Assembly (NCBI RefSeq): GCF_047495875.1
Contig: NC_092462.1
Coordinates: 25,932,523-25,996,522 of the forward strand
Direction: 5' to 3'
DNA length: 64,000 nt
Source: Pithys albifrons albifrons
Taxonomy: Eukaryota; Chordata; Aves; Passeriformes; Thamnophilidae
A program made the position numbers and the translations under genes. Shown here piece by piece: positions 37,921-50,674 of the stretch (positions within the stretch are counted from its first letter, which is position 1; the number at the start of each line of letters is the position of its first letter). The notes below the pieces were generated by a model. The model made no database searches, had not been told where the DNA came from, and saw only the letters and a list, made by a program, of their open reading frames with translations.

Positions 37921-38495
37921 TGTCATGGTTTAACCCTAACCAGCAACAAAACATCACATGGCCCCTTGCTCATGCCCCCAGCAGCAGGATTGGGACGAGA
38001 ATTGTAAGGGTAAAAGGTTGAAAATTTGTGAGTTGAGATAAAGACAGTTTAATATGGAAAGCAGAAGCTGCACACACAACCAAAGCAAAGCAAGAAATGA
38101 ATTCCCCGCTTCCCATGGGCAGGCAGGTGTGCAGCCACCTCCAGGAGAACGTGGCCCCATCAGGCATGACAGTTACTTGGAAATAGAAACACCATCACTA
38201 CAAATGTCCCCCCCTCCTTCTTCCTCCCACTTTCTATACTGACTATGGTGGAATATCCCTTTGGTCAGTTGGGGTCAGCTGTCATGGCTGTGTCTCCTCC
38301 CAGCCTCCCATGCAACCCCAACTTCCTTGCCAACGTGGCAGTATTAAAAACAGAAAAGATCTTGGCACTGTGTAAGACCTGCTCAGCAATAACAAAAACA
38401 TCTCTGTATTATCAACCCTGTGTTCAGCACAAATTTGAAACATAGCTCCATACATTATGAAGAAAATTAGCTCTAATCCAGCCAAAACCAGCACA
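37921..38495 (-). mobile_element. Solitary LTR of an avian endogenous retrovirus
   Basis: The element begins TGTCATGGTTTAACCC and ends AAAACCAGCACA on the plus strand, so both strands read TG...CA. Diagnostic stretches are GTTGAGATAAAGACAGTTTAAT, written here only as its core GAGATAAAGACAG, then CCTTTGGTCAGTTGGGGTCA and AGCAATAACAAAAACATC. From memory these match a family of roughly 600-bp LTRs widespread in neoavian genomes. Read on the minus strand there is a TATA-like TATAGAAA near 38231-38238 and an ATTAAA at 38048-38053. That spacing of about 185 bp fits U3-R-U5. No second LTR or internal gag/pol/env region is attached, so it is a solo LTR. The flanks GCGTT and GGGTG do not form a convincing target-site duplication. 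The element is old and carries no coding capacity. Confidence 0.85.
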
Positions 38496-40989
38496 GGGTG
38501 ATTGTGGTGTTTCTCTAGGTATTTCAGGAAAAAATTCAGCTTTTGTCTCTTCTACTGCTCTTCTGTGGGAAGGGAAGCACAGGCTGATATTATTTTTACA
38601 TTATTTTATTTTCAATGAAGCCCTGTGTGTAATTTGTGGAGTTTTGACCATATGCATAGTTATAGACAGTTTTGATTTTTTTGTCCTGTGTAACTAAAAT
38701 CACCGAATCATATGGTTGAAAAATTGTATTTATTTTATAAGAAAACTTAGATTAATTTTAAAATACTGCATGCAAATTTCAAACATGTAAATGCAATTTC
38801 TCAGTAAAATCAGATTCATAGTGTTACATATGGTTAGGAAAAAAATACTTTTCTACACTCTTGCTCATATGTCCATATATACTTCCTCATGTTCATTCTC
38901 TTATGACTATATTTGAATGCCTGTGGCAAAACCAAAAGCCAAGCATTTCAGCATGTAAGAATATATTTAGTCTATATTTATATATGGACCAAAGTTCCTG
39001 GAAGAAAAAGTTGATAAGTTCAAGCATGAGTCCAGTATAATGATAAATTTTGTCTCCCTGTAGATTGCTTAGTGCTGACAGAAAAAATACCCTGGAATTC
39101 TGCTGACCTTTTCCCCAAAGGACCTGACCCCAGTTACTTCTAGTTACTGGCTCCATATAGTACTGTCAGTAAGAATAACTGCTCTTTATTCTGTGCAAAA
39201 CTTGGTAATTTATCCAAAGTACAGTGTTTCTGTGTGCGTGAGATAGAAGCAGGTATGGAGGGAGAGGGAGCAAAGAGGAGGTGTATTTGTACTTCAAAAA
39301 ATTGTTTGGGTTTTTTTTGGAAGTCACTTCTTCACTTTTTATTGTTCTAGCATTCTTTTCCCCACAGTCATTGTTGTTTCTTCTTTTACTCTACGATGAG
39401 CAGTGTGCAATCCAGAAGATGGACCACGCAGTAGCCCAAGTGTGATTCTTGGAAAAAATGTTAAATGTCTCTGAGGAGAAACATTTTTCATGAGAAGCAA
39501 TCTTGGTGGGGCCTTCATTCAGGTAAATGGGCTGACAGGGAAGAAAGGAAAAAAAAATACCTGAGAAAGCAGATAATAAAACCTGTAATTCGTAATTTTT
39601 TTTATTTAGTGGAGGAAGGGCATAGTTGTCTGATTCTTCAGAGATGGCTTGGGTGTGGTGGACATTTCTGGCTTCATTCTCACTGGACACAGTGTTGGGT
39701 GTCAATAGCACGCAGAGCAGCACATCTGCATTTTCTGGCCCAGGATAGTTTATTTCATTCCTACATCCGTTTGTAGGGACTAGGGAGAGCAAGAGAGAGA
39801 GACAGTGAATCTGCTCCTTAGGGGAGGAAATCCAATGAAATGCTTGTGCCAGAGCTGTTCTGGGCTCAATGCACAAGCTGTGTAACACTCCAGCTGTATA
39901 ATTGAGAGCTCACCACAGTTCTATTCCTAGTAATTTATGTAGGTTTCTTCATTAATATGTTTTAATTTTAGGGTGTGAGAGTGAGAAAGTAATCTTCAGA
40001 GGAAAAGCACAGGCATTAAGTAAAAGCTGAGGATCTGTGCAACATTCTGCTACCTCCGTGTCTGGGCAAAGGGCCTTCCAAGAACATGGCAGAAGGAGCT
40101 GCCAAGCCTCAGTGCCGATGCTTCCTACAGACTGGGGGGGACCTGCCAGGTGATTGTTCAGACCACCTGAATTAAGGACTTATCTTCCTCCCAGGGCTGT
40201 CAGGAGCCCAGCTTCCTAGTGTAAGGGCTTAGTTTAGATGATCTGTAAGAAGCGTGGATTCCTCTGCAGTTTCTGAGCTGAATGTTTGATTCTGAAACTA
40301 GTGGATCTACATGTTATAAAGCAGCTTACCTCAGTATAAGATCTGATTCTGGATGACATCTCCTGTTGCAGACTGAGCCATTTAACACTAAGGCTAAATT
40401 TATTGTTAGGCTTATGATACATTGAAGTAAGTGGAAATCCTGACAGCGCTGAAGCTAAGGGCAAAATTATTTGGCTTCAGTCTATACTGCAGTTACACAA
40501 AGATGAATTTAATCTCCTGTTAACTTCAAGGGACTTGCTGTGGACATCCTCAGAGAGCATTTACTTGCTCTTTCCTGATGGTTGCCAGTAACTTCTTTCT
40601 GATTTTTTTAATTTTCTTTCTTTCTAGATGAACTTCTTTCCTCTGTTGTCCCACTTTCAATTTGTCAACAACCAAGGAATTCGCTTTGTGTCATTCAAGC
40701 CTCTTTTTGGAACAACTTTTTTCTGTGCAAAACACTCCCAGTAAAACTGTTTTCATCTGTTTTATTTTTCTACCTCTCAAGAGGCAGGGAGGGATTGCAT
40801 TTTTTGTCTAGTGAGTGAGATGTGACAGTCATTCAGATCATAGTGTCTTGAGTCATAAGTCTTTATCTTGCCTCTTGTTGAAAGATTAGATTTAGTTACA
40901 TTTCTCTGCTTCTTTTAGTTCTTGTTTCTTTGATTTTCCATAAAAAATTCAATATCTCCATTAAGATCTGATTATTGTGAGATGCCTCT
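38496..40989. other. Intergenic sequence between two LTRs
   Basis: No retroviral gag, pol or env-like reading frame lies between the two minus-oriented LTRs at 37921 and 40990, and the LTRs belong to different types, so they are not a provirus pair. The longest frame in the window (165 codons, minus strand, 39391-39888) lies here but has no recognisable domain. Confidence 0.6.
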
Positions 40990-41587
40990 GCCTGAATTAC
41001 AGTCCAAAAGAGACCAAATGCCAAACTCAGTAATACAGATTTTATTTAACTGTGAATCTGAGCTAGAGAGATAGAAAGAAATAAGAAAGAGTGGTGATGG
41101 GAAAGAGAAAGAGAAAGAGAGAGAGAAAGAGATAAAGCAGAAGACACTACTTATGGATCCAGTTGGTCCTTCTTCACCCTGGGCTTTCAGGTGATGCGGG
41201 TCCTGAGATCATTCAAAACTTTCATTATTTATACATTTTTGCATACAAAGGATTTAATGCTCATTGACTACACGGTTCTCTTACTCTATTGGTTAAATTA
41301 TTCCCTTGCTTCTAATGCTCATTAGTCCTATGCTCAGTCTCTCTCTTCTTTAGAGGCAGTGAGTTTCTTTGAGTTGGTGGGTTGTGAGTTGGTCATCACA
41401 ATTTCCCCTGGCCAGAATTACCTTTTCCCTGGCCCAAGCTGATTTCAGCACAGTTGCTGAGTTGACTTTCCTTGTGGCCCATAAATTCTGTCATTATCAG
41501 AGGTACATTCTTCTCCCCCAACTTTGACTACCTTCCCCTAGGCCTGTTATCTTATCTAAAGTCCTCTCTGTGGTGGTTTAATTTACA
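40990..41587 (-). mobile_element. Probable solitary LTR (avian ERV), minus orientation
   Basis: On the minus strand there is a TATAAATA at 41233-41226 and an AATAAA at 41046-41041, about 185 bp apart, the arrangement expected for U3-R-U5. Between them is a GGATCCAGTTGG motif and next to it a (GAAAGA)n purine run at 41101-41132. The segment around ATTGACTACACGGTTCTCTTACTCTATTGGTTAAATTATTC (cores ACGGTTCTCTTACT and CTATTGGTTAAATT) matches, from memory, an avian retroviral LTR. The plus-strand right end ATTTACA gives TG at the minus-strand 5' end. The left boundary is uncertain and I could not find a target-site duplication. No internal retroviral sequence was recognised. Confidence 0.6.
41101..41132. 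repeat. (GAAAGA)n purine microsatellite inside the LTR
   Basis: An imperfect tandem of GAAAGA and GAGA units embedded in the probable LTR at 40990-41587, where a purine-rich stretch is part of the element. Confidence 0.85.
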
Positions 41588-43464
41588 GTCTAAGCTTCAA
41601 GTATCCATGGAGATGTATTTGGGGAGGGCTTCAGTGGTCATTGGTAGTCACAGATGCCATCTGTCCTGTAATTTGGTGTGCTCTTTGTTTGACTGGTGAT
41701 AGGCATACAAGCAGTTGCTTCTTTACACGGTTTGCCACAGTGGGAATTTTTGTCTGGATACATTACTCAGGATGTGCTATCCAGACCTTGCTTCTACCAG
41801 ACCTGGATTTAGCACCATCCAGATGTTCCGTTCTGTCCTTATCTTGTGGCAAAGTCCTTCTGTGGCCTAAACACTGTTTGTGATGGGCAACTATGATCTC
41901 TAACTCCTTACAAACTCCAAGTAATGAATCATTATGAAAATGAATACATAGCCTGTATAGAAATATTATCCTAAGAAAGGATTGATTTCCATTACAATCA
42001 AAGCCAAGTTTTAGCATGCTGTATGGGCACAAATCAAGATCCAAGACTTTTATGATTTGTAACCTTTGTAATAGTGGTAGATGATGTCAAAAATACTATT
42101 TCATCCTACATAACATTTTTCTTTTTTGTTTTTTTTTTGCTTGCCAATGAATGACAAATATTGTAATATGGAAAAGGATGTAAGCATAAAACTGGAAAGA
42201 AAACAGTATGATCCTGAACAACTCCTTTACCTGTCTTTCCCCAACCCATTTGGGTAAGAGTCTTATCATTTATCATAAAGCAAAAAAGGAGGCACTTTTT
42301 TTTAACATATAGCAGAAGATACATAATTTGTTACATTACAGTTGACCAAGCAAATAGCTGTTTCTACTCCGTAAATTTGTCTTCTCTAATATGATTGTTA
42401 GAAAAGCATCTGTTTCCATTTTCTCATGTTTATTAATTTTTCTTTTTCCTTTTTTTTTTTTTGTTGATGAAGACCACCATTGATATGTACCAGAACTTGA
42501 TTAGGTATTATATTGATGAAAAGCAAGCAATTTGCATGCACTTAAGTCTCACTAGCATTAGTTAAGGACCAGGTCTTGTTATTATGATAAAAAGGGGGTG
42601 TGGGTTTGCTAGGTAAACAGATAGGAGTACAAGAGATCCTAAACATTTGGTTTGGATATTTATTAAAATTTATGTAGTTTGAATACACTATATTTTAATA
42701 TGGGTTATTAAACTATATTGTATTTTATGTGATTTGTATAGTCTGTGAGCACAATACAGAGTAAAAAGCAGATCTTCAATACAAGTTAATACTGGTATGC
42801 AAAGGCACAAGTTAAAATGAAGAAAAACATTGTAGCTTGCACATGTAAAAGTGAAGTGATGTGATAAATGATGAGAGAATATGAAGGACAACGTAGCAAA
42901 GAGCTGTTGTCAAAAGAAAATGTAGGCAAACCAACAGACCCCAACTATTTCAAACCTGAAACTGACAGAAGAGCTGCAGATGGGCTTAACATTTTCTCTG
43001 ACCGTTGTCTTACCGATTTCTTCTGTCCTTCCTACAAGCTGGGAATTAGTAATCAGAATTATCTCACCCAAGAGAGAAGAAACCTGACATTATCAAAAAT
43101 GAAGAAGAAGGAAGCCTGAATGAATTAACAGTGATTAGCTGAAGGCACAGTGCTAGCAGATGAGTTTAACAGTTAGGCTACTTAACAGCGTAGCTGTGTA
43201 TTTATAGCAATGCAGCTAGAGACATGATCGCCTGGGGACTTACAGGAGTTCAACTCACAAAAGAGTGTTCAGACCTCAGGTTGATTGGGATTTGGTTTGC
43301 AGGTAATACAGACTGTCACAGGTAACTCATTAGAGTGACAATGACCAGGTTTACTTATTGAGATAAAGTTCAGAATATGGTGAAATGTGTGAAGACACAA
43401 GTTGGCCATCCTCCCATCTAAGGGTACCCATCTCCATGCTTTATGGTACCTCATTGGGCTCCAC

Positions 43465-43489
43465 CTAATAGCCAGGAAATGGCTATTAG
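43465..43489. repeat. Perfect 10-bp inverted repeat with 5-nt loop
   Basis: CTAATAGCCA and TGGCTATTAG flank GGAAA. It is short, AT-rich and without recognisable context, so a chance origin is plausible. Confidence 0.8.
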
Positions 43490-46400
43490 CTTACCATTCT
43501 AACTGAAATTAATATGGGATGAGAATAAACAATACACTGTGGGACTCATTATTTGTCTTCCAGATGCAGGGGGTGAAGAAAATATAGGAGTTTCTGTTTA
43601 CCTTACAATACTTGCATTCAGATGGCCACAATCCAGGCCCTGACTAATGGTTTTGAAATGCTGAGGACAGAAGTTAAACAGGCATCTACATCCCAGACCC
43701 CACTAGGGAACCCCTGATTAGTGCATGGAGGGCGAGAAGCAAGGAAAGCACTGAAACTCGAAGCCTGGCCAAGAACATAAAACCCACAGGGCTTGTGCTT
43801 CTTGCAGGTAATAACAAGGGGACGGTGTCCATAGGAGGGTAAAAGAGACAGTTCAGGGAAGGGCAAGTCAAGACACCAGAAGACAGGAATCAGATGGTCT
43901 GCTGTACGTTTTGGTCATGGCTTAGGGAAAGCACCATGACTGAATGATGGATCTGCATTGAGACATGCCAATACAGGTGTCTTGGTCATTGCTGCATAGG
44001 ACCATGCAGAAGAATGATGGTCAGTGAAAATAGAAGCTCTGAAAAGCTGCAAGTGCCTGTTGAGAAAGCTATTGGGTAAGAACATTAGAAAACCTGGCAA
44101 ACAAGACTGGGAATTTATTTTATAGCTTTATCAAAGGAATTTTCACAGGTTTCCAGAATGCTGTGCTCTTCTCATACTGTGTAATTTTTTATTGTGTTCC
44201 AAAGATTATCTCGATCTTGGTGTAATTCTGCAGTTTTAAAAGACTGTAGTAAAATAACATGCAGGAATTTGGGACAAATGGAAGTCTGCATTGTGTTTTA
44301 ATTTTTAGGTTTCTAAGAAACCAAGTATTGTAGCTGTATTATCTGAGTAGCGCAGAGGAACTCGAAGAGAAAAGGTAGTAAGCATCAGAAATTGAAGCAT
44401 TTTATTAGGCCATGAGCAAAGAATTATAGCCTGTTCTGGGAGTATAAACAGCTCTCCCATTTCAGTCAAATGACTACAGGTATGAATTTTCTACGTGGTG
44501 ATACCATGATACTTTCTGTCAGAGTTCAGTCTAAGAAAATATCTCATCACTGTCAAAAGTGCTGGTGAGGAAGTTTCCTTGCTTTTCTTCTTGCACAGGT
44601 TTTAGTGATTGTGTTACTTGTGCAGGACCAACCAAGGCCAGGAACAGTTTTCTGGGCAGTATATAAATGGCAGGGTAAGAGGCAATCTTCCTGCCTTGAA
44701 GAGCTGTGTATGAATAGACAAAATGGGAAGGGGTATTATATAGCTACCAATACTGTGATGATAAATGACATGTTAATTCTCCCTTTTTGGCAGAAGACTA
44801 TTGCTCAGGGATTAGAAATACAAGGAAAAGGGGAAATGAGTAGGAAATAGGGGAAGAGTAGAAGATAAGAAGGGCAGCTGTGTAGCACTGCAGAGGTGAA
44901 GGGACTGAGATGGGAGTGGAACAAGCTTAAAGCAAACATCAGTTGCCAAGGATAGCTAAATTACAGCCAGAATCCAAAAAGTCTTTTCAGTTCAAGCAGT
45001 TCCTTCTTTAGCTTTTTCTACAGCTGTTCTACTGGTGGCAGTGCCTGGTTGTTGGCTCTGTGTAGTTTCTATTGCAGAAATCATGTGGCTTGAGTCAGAG
45101 GAGGTCACCCGAGTGGAATATGCATTGCCTTTGCCAGTGGGTGTTCAAGCCCCTGGCATGCTGCAGGCTGGGGGAACAGGCTGTGGCAGCCAGGACTCCC
45201 ACCCTGCTCTTTCCTCCAGACTGAGCCCTTGAAAAGCTGTTTTCCCAGTCTGAGTGAGAAAGCCCAAGGCTTTTAAGCATGTAGAGTGTATCTTGAACTT
45301 GAGTAAAAAGTGTGACATGGTATGCAGGATTTATAAGTGTTACAAAAGTAAATGGACCCTTTTCATATCCAGGTTATTAGAAGTTTATCAGTAGGATTTG
45401 AATTCAAATTGCAATTCTTAAGGGATGTCTGCTATGACATGACAGGTGCAAGTGTTGCAACAACAATGTAACAATTACAGCAGTCATAAGAAAAAAATAT
45501 TGAAAATTGTTGAAAAGTTCAATTTAAAAGCCAGGAAATTACTAAAAGGTCAATGTTCCTGAAAGTCTCACTTAATTTGACCGTATTAGACATCTTAGAC
45601 AACTGACATCAAAAATTCCCTGTATTTCAGGACTGGCAGCTTAGAACTTCTGAACACACTTCCTTAAATGAGGTATTTTGTCTCTGGCAAGCACTTTTCA
45701 TGTAGGAACAAATACTGGGAAGTTTGGTGTTTTTCCTAGCATTGCAAATTCAATTAAATTATTATAACCATTTTAAATGTGGTCACATTCAAAGGCAAGA
45801 AGATTAGTTCAACTTATTGTGTATACAGGAAAAAAACACAGTAGAAATCTAGCCCTTGGCATTTGTTAAATAAGGTTATGTTAATTTGAATGTTCAAGTT
45901 TTATTTTATTAAGCTCAAAATATAGATATTGGATTATTAGATCTGTATTTTTAAATTCTGACTAAGAACTTGCCTTGGTTTAGAACAGCTAAGTAGTGTA
46001 AAAATCTTTCTTCATCCTGTTTATTGTCTAGTAAATTCCAAACCCGTTTTTACATATTATGTTAAAATGAATGTTTTTCCCTTCATCAATCAAAACCAAT
46101 TCCAAAATATTGTTTTGCAATTCGTGTCACTTAATTCAGCTTTTTAAATTTTTTCCTCGATTTTCCTAGCTCAGATGCATTTGAAAAACAAATGGAAAGG
46201 GCTCTGACAGACAAAACTAATACAAGTAGAATTATAGTATTTTTGTTGTTGTTGTTAGAAATATGAAGTCAATGTTAGAACATTTTCAAAAAAAGTTGAC
46301 TTTTTAAAAAATTATATAGAAAGATGGCCCTTTAAAGCTTTAAGCTTAAAAGCTTTTTTTTTTTAAGTTTTGTTTTGTTGGGGGTTTTTGTTGTTTGAGG

Positions 46401-49400
46401 GGGTTTTAGGCAAATGGGACTTTTAAAATCAATTAAAATGGAAAAAGTTTTTTAGGGGTTTTTTTAGCGGAGAGAGCAATACAAACATATAATAGTACAA
46501 CTGGTTAAAAAACAGCAAAAGTTAATTTCCACATGATATTTTTATCTTGAAAAACTGGGTGAAATACCTCAGGATTTGCAATTAACTAGATTTTGTCCCT
46601 GGAGTGCTTTTAGAATTGTTTTGGAGACAGGGAAGGTAATAGACATACAGATTGGCTGCAAAGAGTAAGGGATGCTTACAGATAAACTCTGTTATGCGTC
46701 ATTGGCCTGGTATTCTTCTGATACCTTAAATACTAGCAAATGAAAGGTGCTGGGCAGATACAGCCTGATTTCCTGGAAAAAAAACCTGAGACGTCCTTCC
46801 ACCACAACATCAACCTTCCCAGTTCATGTATCTAAACACCCTTTCCCTTTCCACTGTAAAATGAGTCAAACAGCAGAGGAAAAAAAACTGTCCTGAGGTA
46901 AAGCAACTATCCAAAAAGTTAAAATAATGAAATTTCAGAAAATGAAATTCTGTGAAACTTACCCTGAGCAGAAATCTTGCCCCTTCAGGAGAAGGAGTGA
47001 TGTGGTAGTTCAGTGAGACTTTGGTTTTAATGTTTTGGTATAGATTAGCAAAGGAAAGATTGATAGTGTTAAGCGGAAGACAGGGAAGAAGGAGGCAAGT
47101 TCTTCCACTTAGGTAAAAAAAGCATGATAGTTGTATACAAAAGATATTTCTATGTCCAACTTGCCTTTTTGAAGCCTGGCATTTTATGGTCAAAAACTAT
47201 AGAGCATTCACTTTGTTTCTGTGTGACAAGTATTGTTTTCCTTTAGATTTCCTTCTGTTTTGTATATTGCAATGAGTTTCTGTATTACAAAACTTATTTT
47301 GAACCTACTTTCTTCTCCTGATTTTGTAGATGAATGACTTTTAATAACCTCATGAATGAGCCTGACATGCAGGGCACCAAACTAGTGTCATGGCATTGGT
47401 CAGCAGGGCCCAAGGTGCCCAAACTCTATGGGCTCATGAAGAATCACACCCATATAGCTCTGCCAGTGTCAGAGTCATGTCTCTTTGTCTGAGCAGAGAG
47501 TCACATGCCCATAACCTCTTCCACATGCAGCATGCACCTGCTCTTCCACCCCAGGAGAAGTGAACACTGTGGTGGATTTCACCATTCAGCTTATTTGTCA
47601 CACTCTTTAAGGGCTGCCTTGCATTAGTTATGAACAAAACCACTCTGCCTTTCCATGTGGGACACATTGAGCTCCTGGGGGCTCTAGTCAGTCTTTCTTA
47701 TGAAACCACAGGTACACATGGCCCCTTTCTTCCCTGAGGAAAGCCCTCCTTTTCTGCTGTGTATGTCTTGGTTGTGTCCCCTTTCATAGTATGGTATGAC
47801 TTGAGCTGATGGCTCAACTCACATGGCCACACCAGTGAGTGAGCAGCTCCTTCAAGAGGCACTTGTCGGAGGAAAGAAAGAATGCACCTCCCCAGCTATT
47901 TCCACCTTGGGTCATGTTATAACAAAACTAAGATTGCCAGTTGGACCAAAGTTGAGAACTCTGCTTCTCTGGGAATAGACCCAAGACCACTGATCACCAT
48001 GTGTGCAGAGGGCTTTGCCACCACATCATCACGACAAGGCAGAGCCCCCTTGGTCATGGCTGGACTCATACCAGGGTGTTTCAGGTCAAGGGTCATGGGT
48101 TTTGAAACTGGCTTGACAAAGTGCTCTGTGTCATCTTCCTAATCAGTGGTTCTGTCTAGACCCTTCCTTCTCACAATCAACTCCTCCACCTCTTTAGCTG
48201 GCCAAAGCCAGCACCCATCCTCACTTCTCCTAGGAAGCTGTTTTTAATTCCCAACCCTGAAGGATCCCTTCCATCAGTCCAGGGTTAAGATGCTGCATTT
48301 TCCAGGCAATAGACAAAAAATTAAGATTGACCAGTGAGTTTAGAGACCATCATGCGTCAATTATTAAAAAGAAAAAAAATAACTGAAAGGTCCATCTACA
48401 GCTTGTTTGCCTTGCCCATGTGGGAAATGGAACTTAATTTATCACATTGCTTTAGGAGTAGTTTGTAATCACAGTATAGTGAAGTCATGTGTTTCTCATG
48501 GGATGGGAACAGCAGATAGTAAGAGTTCCTCTAGTTAGTATGATATGAAGTGTGATGGCAAGATACAATTTAAAGTATCTTGCTGTAAATGGAGATGTGC
48601 AAACACAGAAGCAGCAGTTCTGCCTTCCTAGGAGAAGATGCTGAAGAACTGCCACCAGCTTGCCTGTGTTTGCAACGTGCCTTCCCAGACACATGCAGCT
48701 TGATTCACATTCTCACTGAAAAATGGAATAACTTCCCAAAGCCTGTAACAGGGTCACCTTTAGGAAGAGTATGAGGTTTTCACTTTTTTTGTCTGTTTTT
48801 TACAATACTTTTCTAGACTTTTTTATTTGAAAACTCCTAATTTTTTTCCATCTTGCTTCCTAGTTTAAGGTCTCTGAACATGGGAGCTTCATGGGCCACA
48901 GTTTGAAAACTGTTGCAATGTGAGGCAGGGCAATGCTGTGAATTTATTTTCCCTTAGGAATTGTTAATTGAATAATCCCATCTGAAATTTGTGCTTCCAA
49001 TTATATATGGTAGTAAAAATAGGAAAGATAATAGACCTTTAGCTGTGAATTAGGATGCACTTGTGCTAAGTGCTGTAAAAATACATAGGAAAAGCCAGTC
49101 CCAGTACCAGAGGTTTAGACTTCAGAGAGGTAAGTGCAGACTGGTGGGGGAATGAGTAAAACAAAACAATAGAGTCATGACTGCTCAGATAGACAAAGAC
49201 ATTTCCCAAATAATTCTAGATGGATTTTTCTAATGCTTTGGGTGTTCATTGAATTCATTGATGTGATACATTCCAAAATTCCTGGCAAACTTCCTCTAGA
49301 ACTGCATTACATTTAATGTACCTATATACCTTGATATTTCCATTAAAAATACTGTAATTAAGGAAAGAAACAATATCTGTGAGACCTACACTTTAGAAAT

Positions 49401-49704
49401 TATACTAAATTACTGAGTGTTTCATTAATACTTGATTTTTTAAAAAATGTTTGCAAGCATTTTGAATGAATATTGTTGAATAACACACTCTCAGAAATAA
49501 TTAGCTCATGAGAAGTAGGAAATGGGAACATATATGCCATAGCAGACACACTGATTTACATTTCACATTTGTTGTCTACTTTTTGGCCAACCTTGATAAC
49601 AGCAGCATAGAATTACAGTAGAAGTTTTGCCAAGGATCCCAAGACTTTAATTTGTGTCAAGAAATCTTTGTGTGTTAATGATATTTTCTTCAAATCAAAG
49701 AAGA

Positions 49705-49745
49705 CAAACCAAAACAAACAAACAAACAAACCAATCAACCAACCT
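49705..49745. repeat. (AAAC)n simple repeat grading into AACC units
   Basis: Tandem AAAC units followed by degenerate CCAA and CAAC units. No adjacent retroelement was recognised. Confidence 0.85.
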
Positions 49746-50576
49746 AACAAAAAATCCTGTGCTTCTCAAAATCTTGATTTCCTCTAAAAGATTATTTCCT
49801 CTGTTTCAGGTAGCTGGCAGGCAGCAAACCACTTCTAAATCAAACTGTAAGCCGACACTGTAAGAAATGAAGAGTTTATTGGGACCAGACATTTGTAAAT
49901 AAGTAATTGACTCATGCTATAACAATAAGCAATTCCAAAAAAACTCACAGAGCTGCCAGAATAAACAACTTTGCAATGAGCTCTGTCCAATGCTATATAT
50001 CCATCAGGGTCAGGCCCCTCAGTGGTGGCCAAAATAATAGCTTTGGGACCAGCTGGAGTTCTGTAAGGCAGAATTTGTCTTCTGCTTTTGCCTATTCCTT
50101 CCTACTCTGCAGTCTTCCAGTGAGATCCCCAGGCATGGGCAGGTTCTGAGCTGTAGCAGTGTTGTCTAAACAATATGCCTGAGGTTTGGTGGCAAATGTA
50201 AAGCTTCAGGAATTACTGGGATTTAGATACACAGAGAACCAAGGTGAGAGGAATGCTGCTTCCAGGGGACCTAGGCACAACACTTCAGCTTTTGAGGAAC
50301 CAGAATCTCTGAAAATAGACCTCCCCTCTTTGAGTCATTACTGTGGGGTCATGGCTCAGGAGCAAACAGAACACACTTGCCCTCCCTCTGCTCTTGATAA
50401 CTGGATGGGTTACCATACAGTCCACTGCTTTTGCAATGGCATTCTAATTACATTTTAAGGTAGCTTTCCCACTGTACCCATCATTTCAAGCTTTGGGCTC
50501 GCTCTCACCCTTGCTACCTCCCCCTTCTTCTGTGCTTTCCCCTTACCTGAGACATTGCTGCCTTGAGCAGGTCTGT

Positions 50577-50674
50577 ATAAAGCTGGCAGAGCAGTAATGG
50601 GCTGCAGCAGACATTTGCTGCATTTTAGTGACTGAGAGGAATCACATGAAATCGAAGCAGAAACAAAAGGTAAG
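50577..50674 (+). promoter_or_regulatory. Candidate TATA promoter with first exon and splice donor
   Basis: TATAAAG lies at 50577-50583 downstream of a pyrimidine-rich, relatively GC-rich stretch. About 85 bases later a strong donor, AAAAG|GTAAGA, falls at 50669/50670. A start about 30 nt past the TATA box would give a first exon of roughly 60 nt containing one late ATG (50646) and eight codons before the donor. This is the layout of a small first exon, but each part is short and could occur by chance in 64 kb. No gene product is proposed. Confidence 0.18.

Noticed and set aside
39391..39888. 165-codon open frame on the minus strand, the longest in the window
   Set aside because: No recognisable domain, no supporting splice or poly(A) arrangement. 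A frame of this length can arise by chance in 64 kb of vertebrate DNA.
37921..41587. A provirus bounded by the two minus-oriented LTRs
   Set aside because: The two LTRs are of different families, and the 2.5 kb between them shows no gag, pol or env-like frame.
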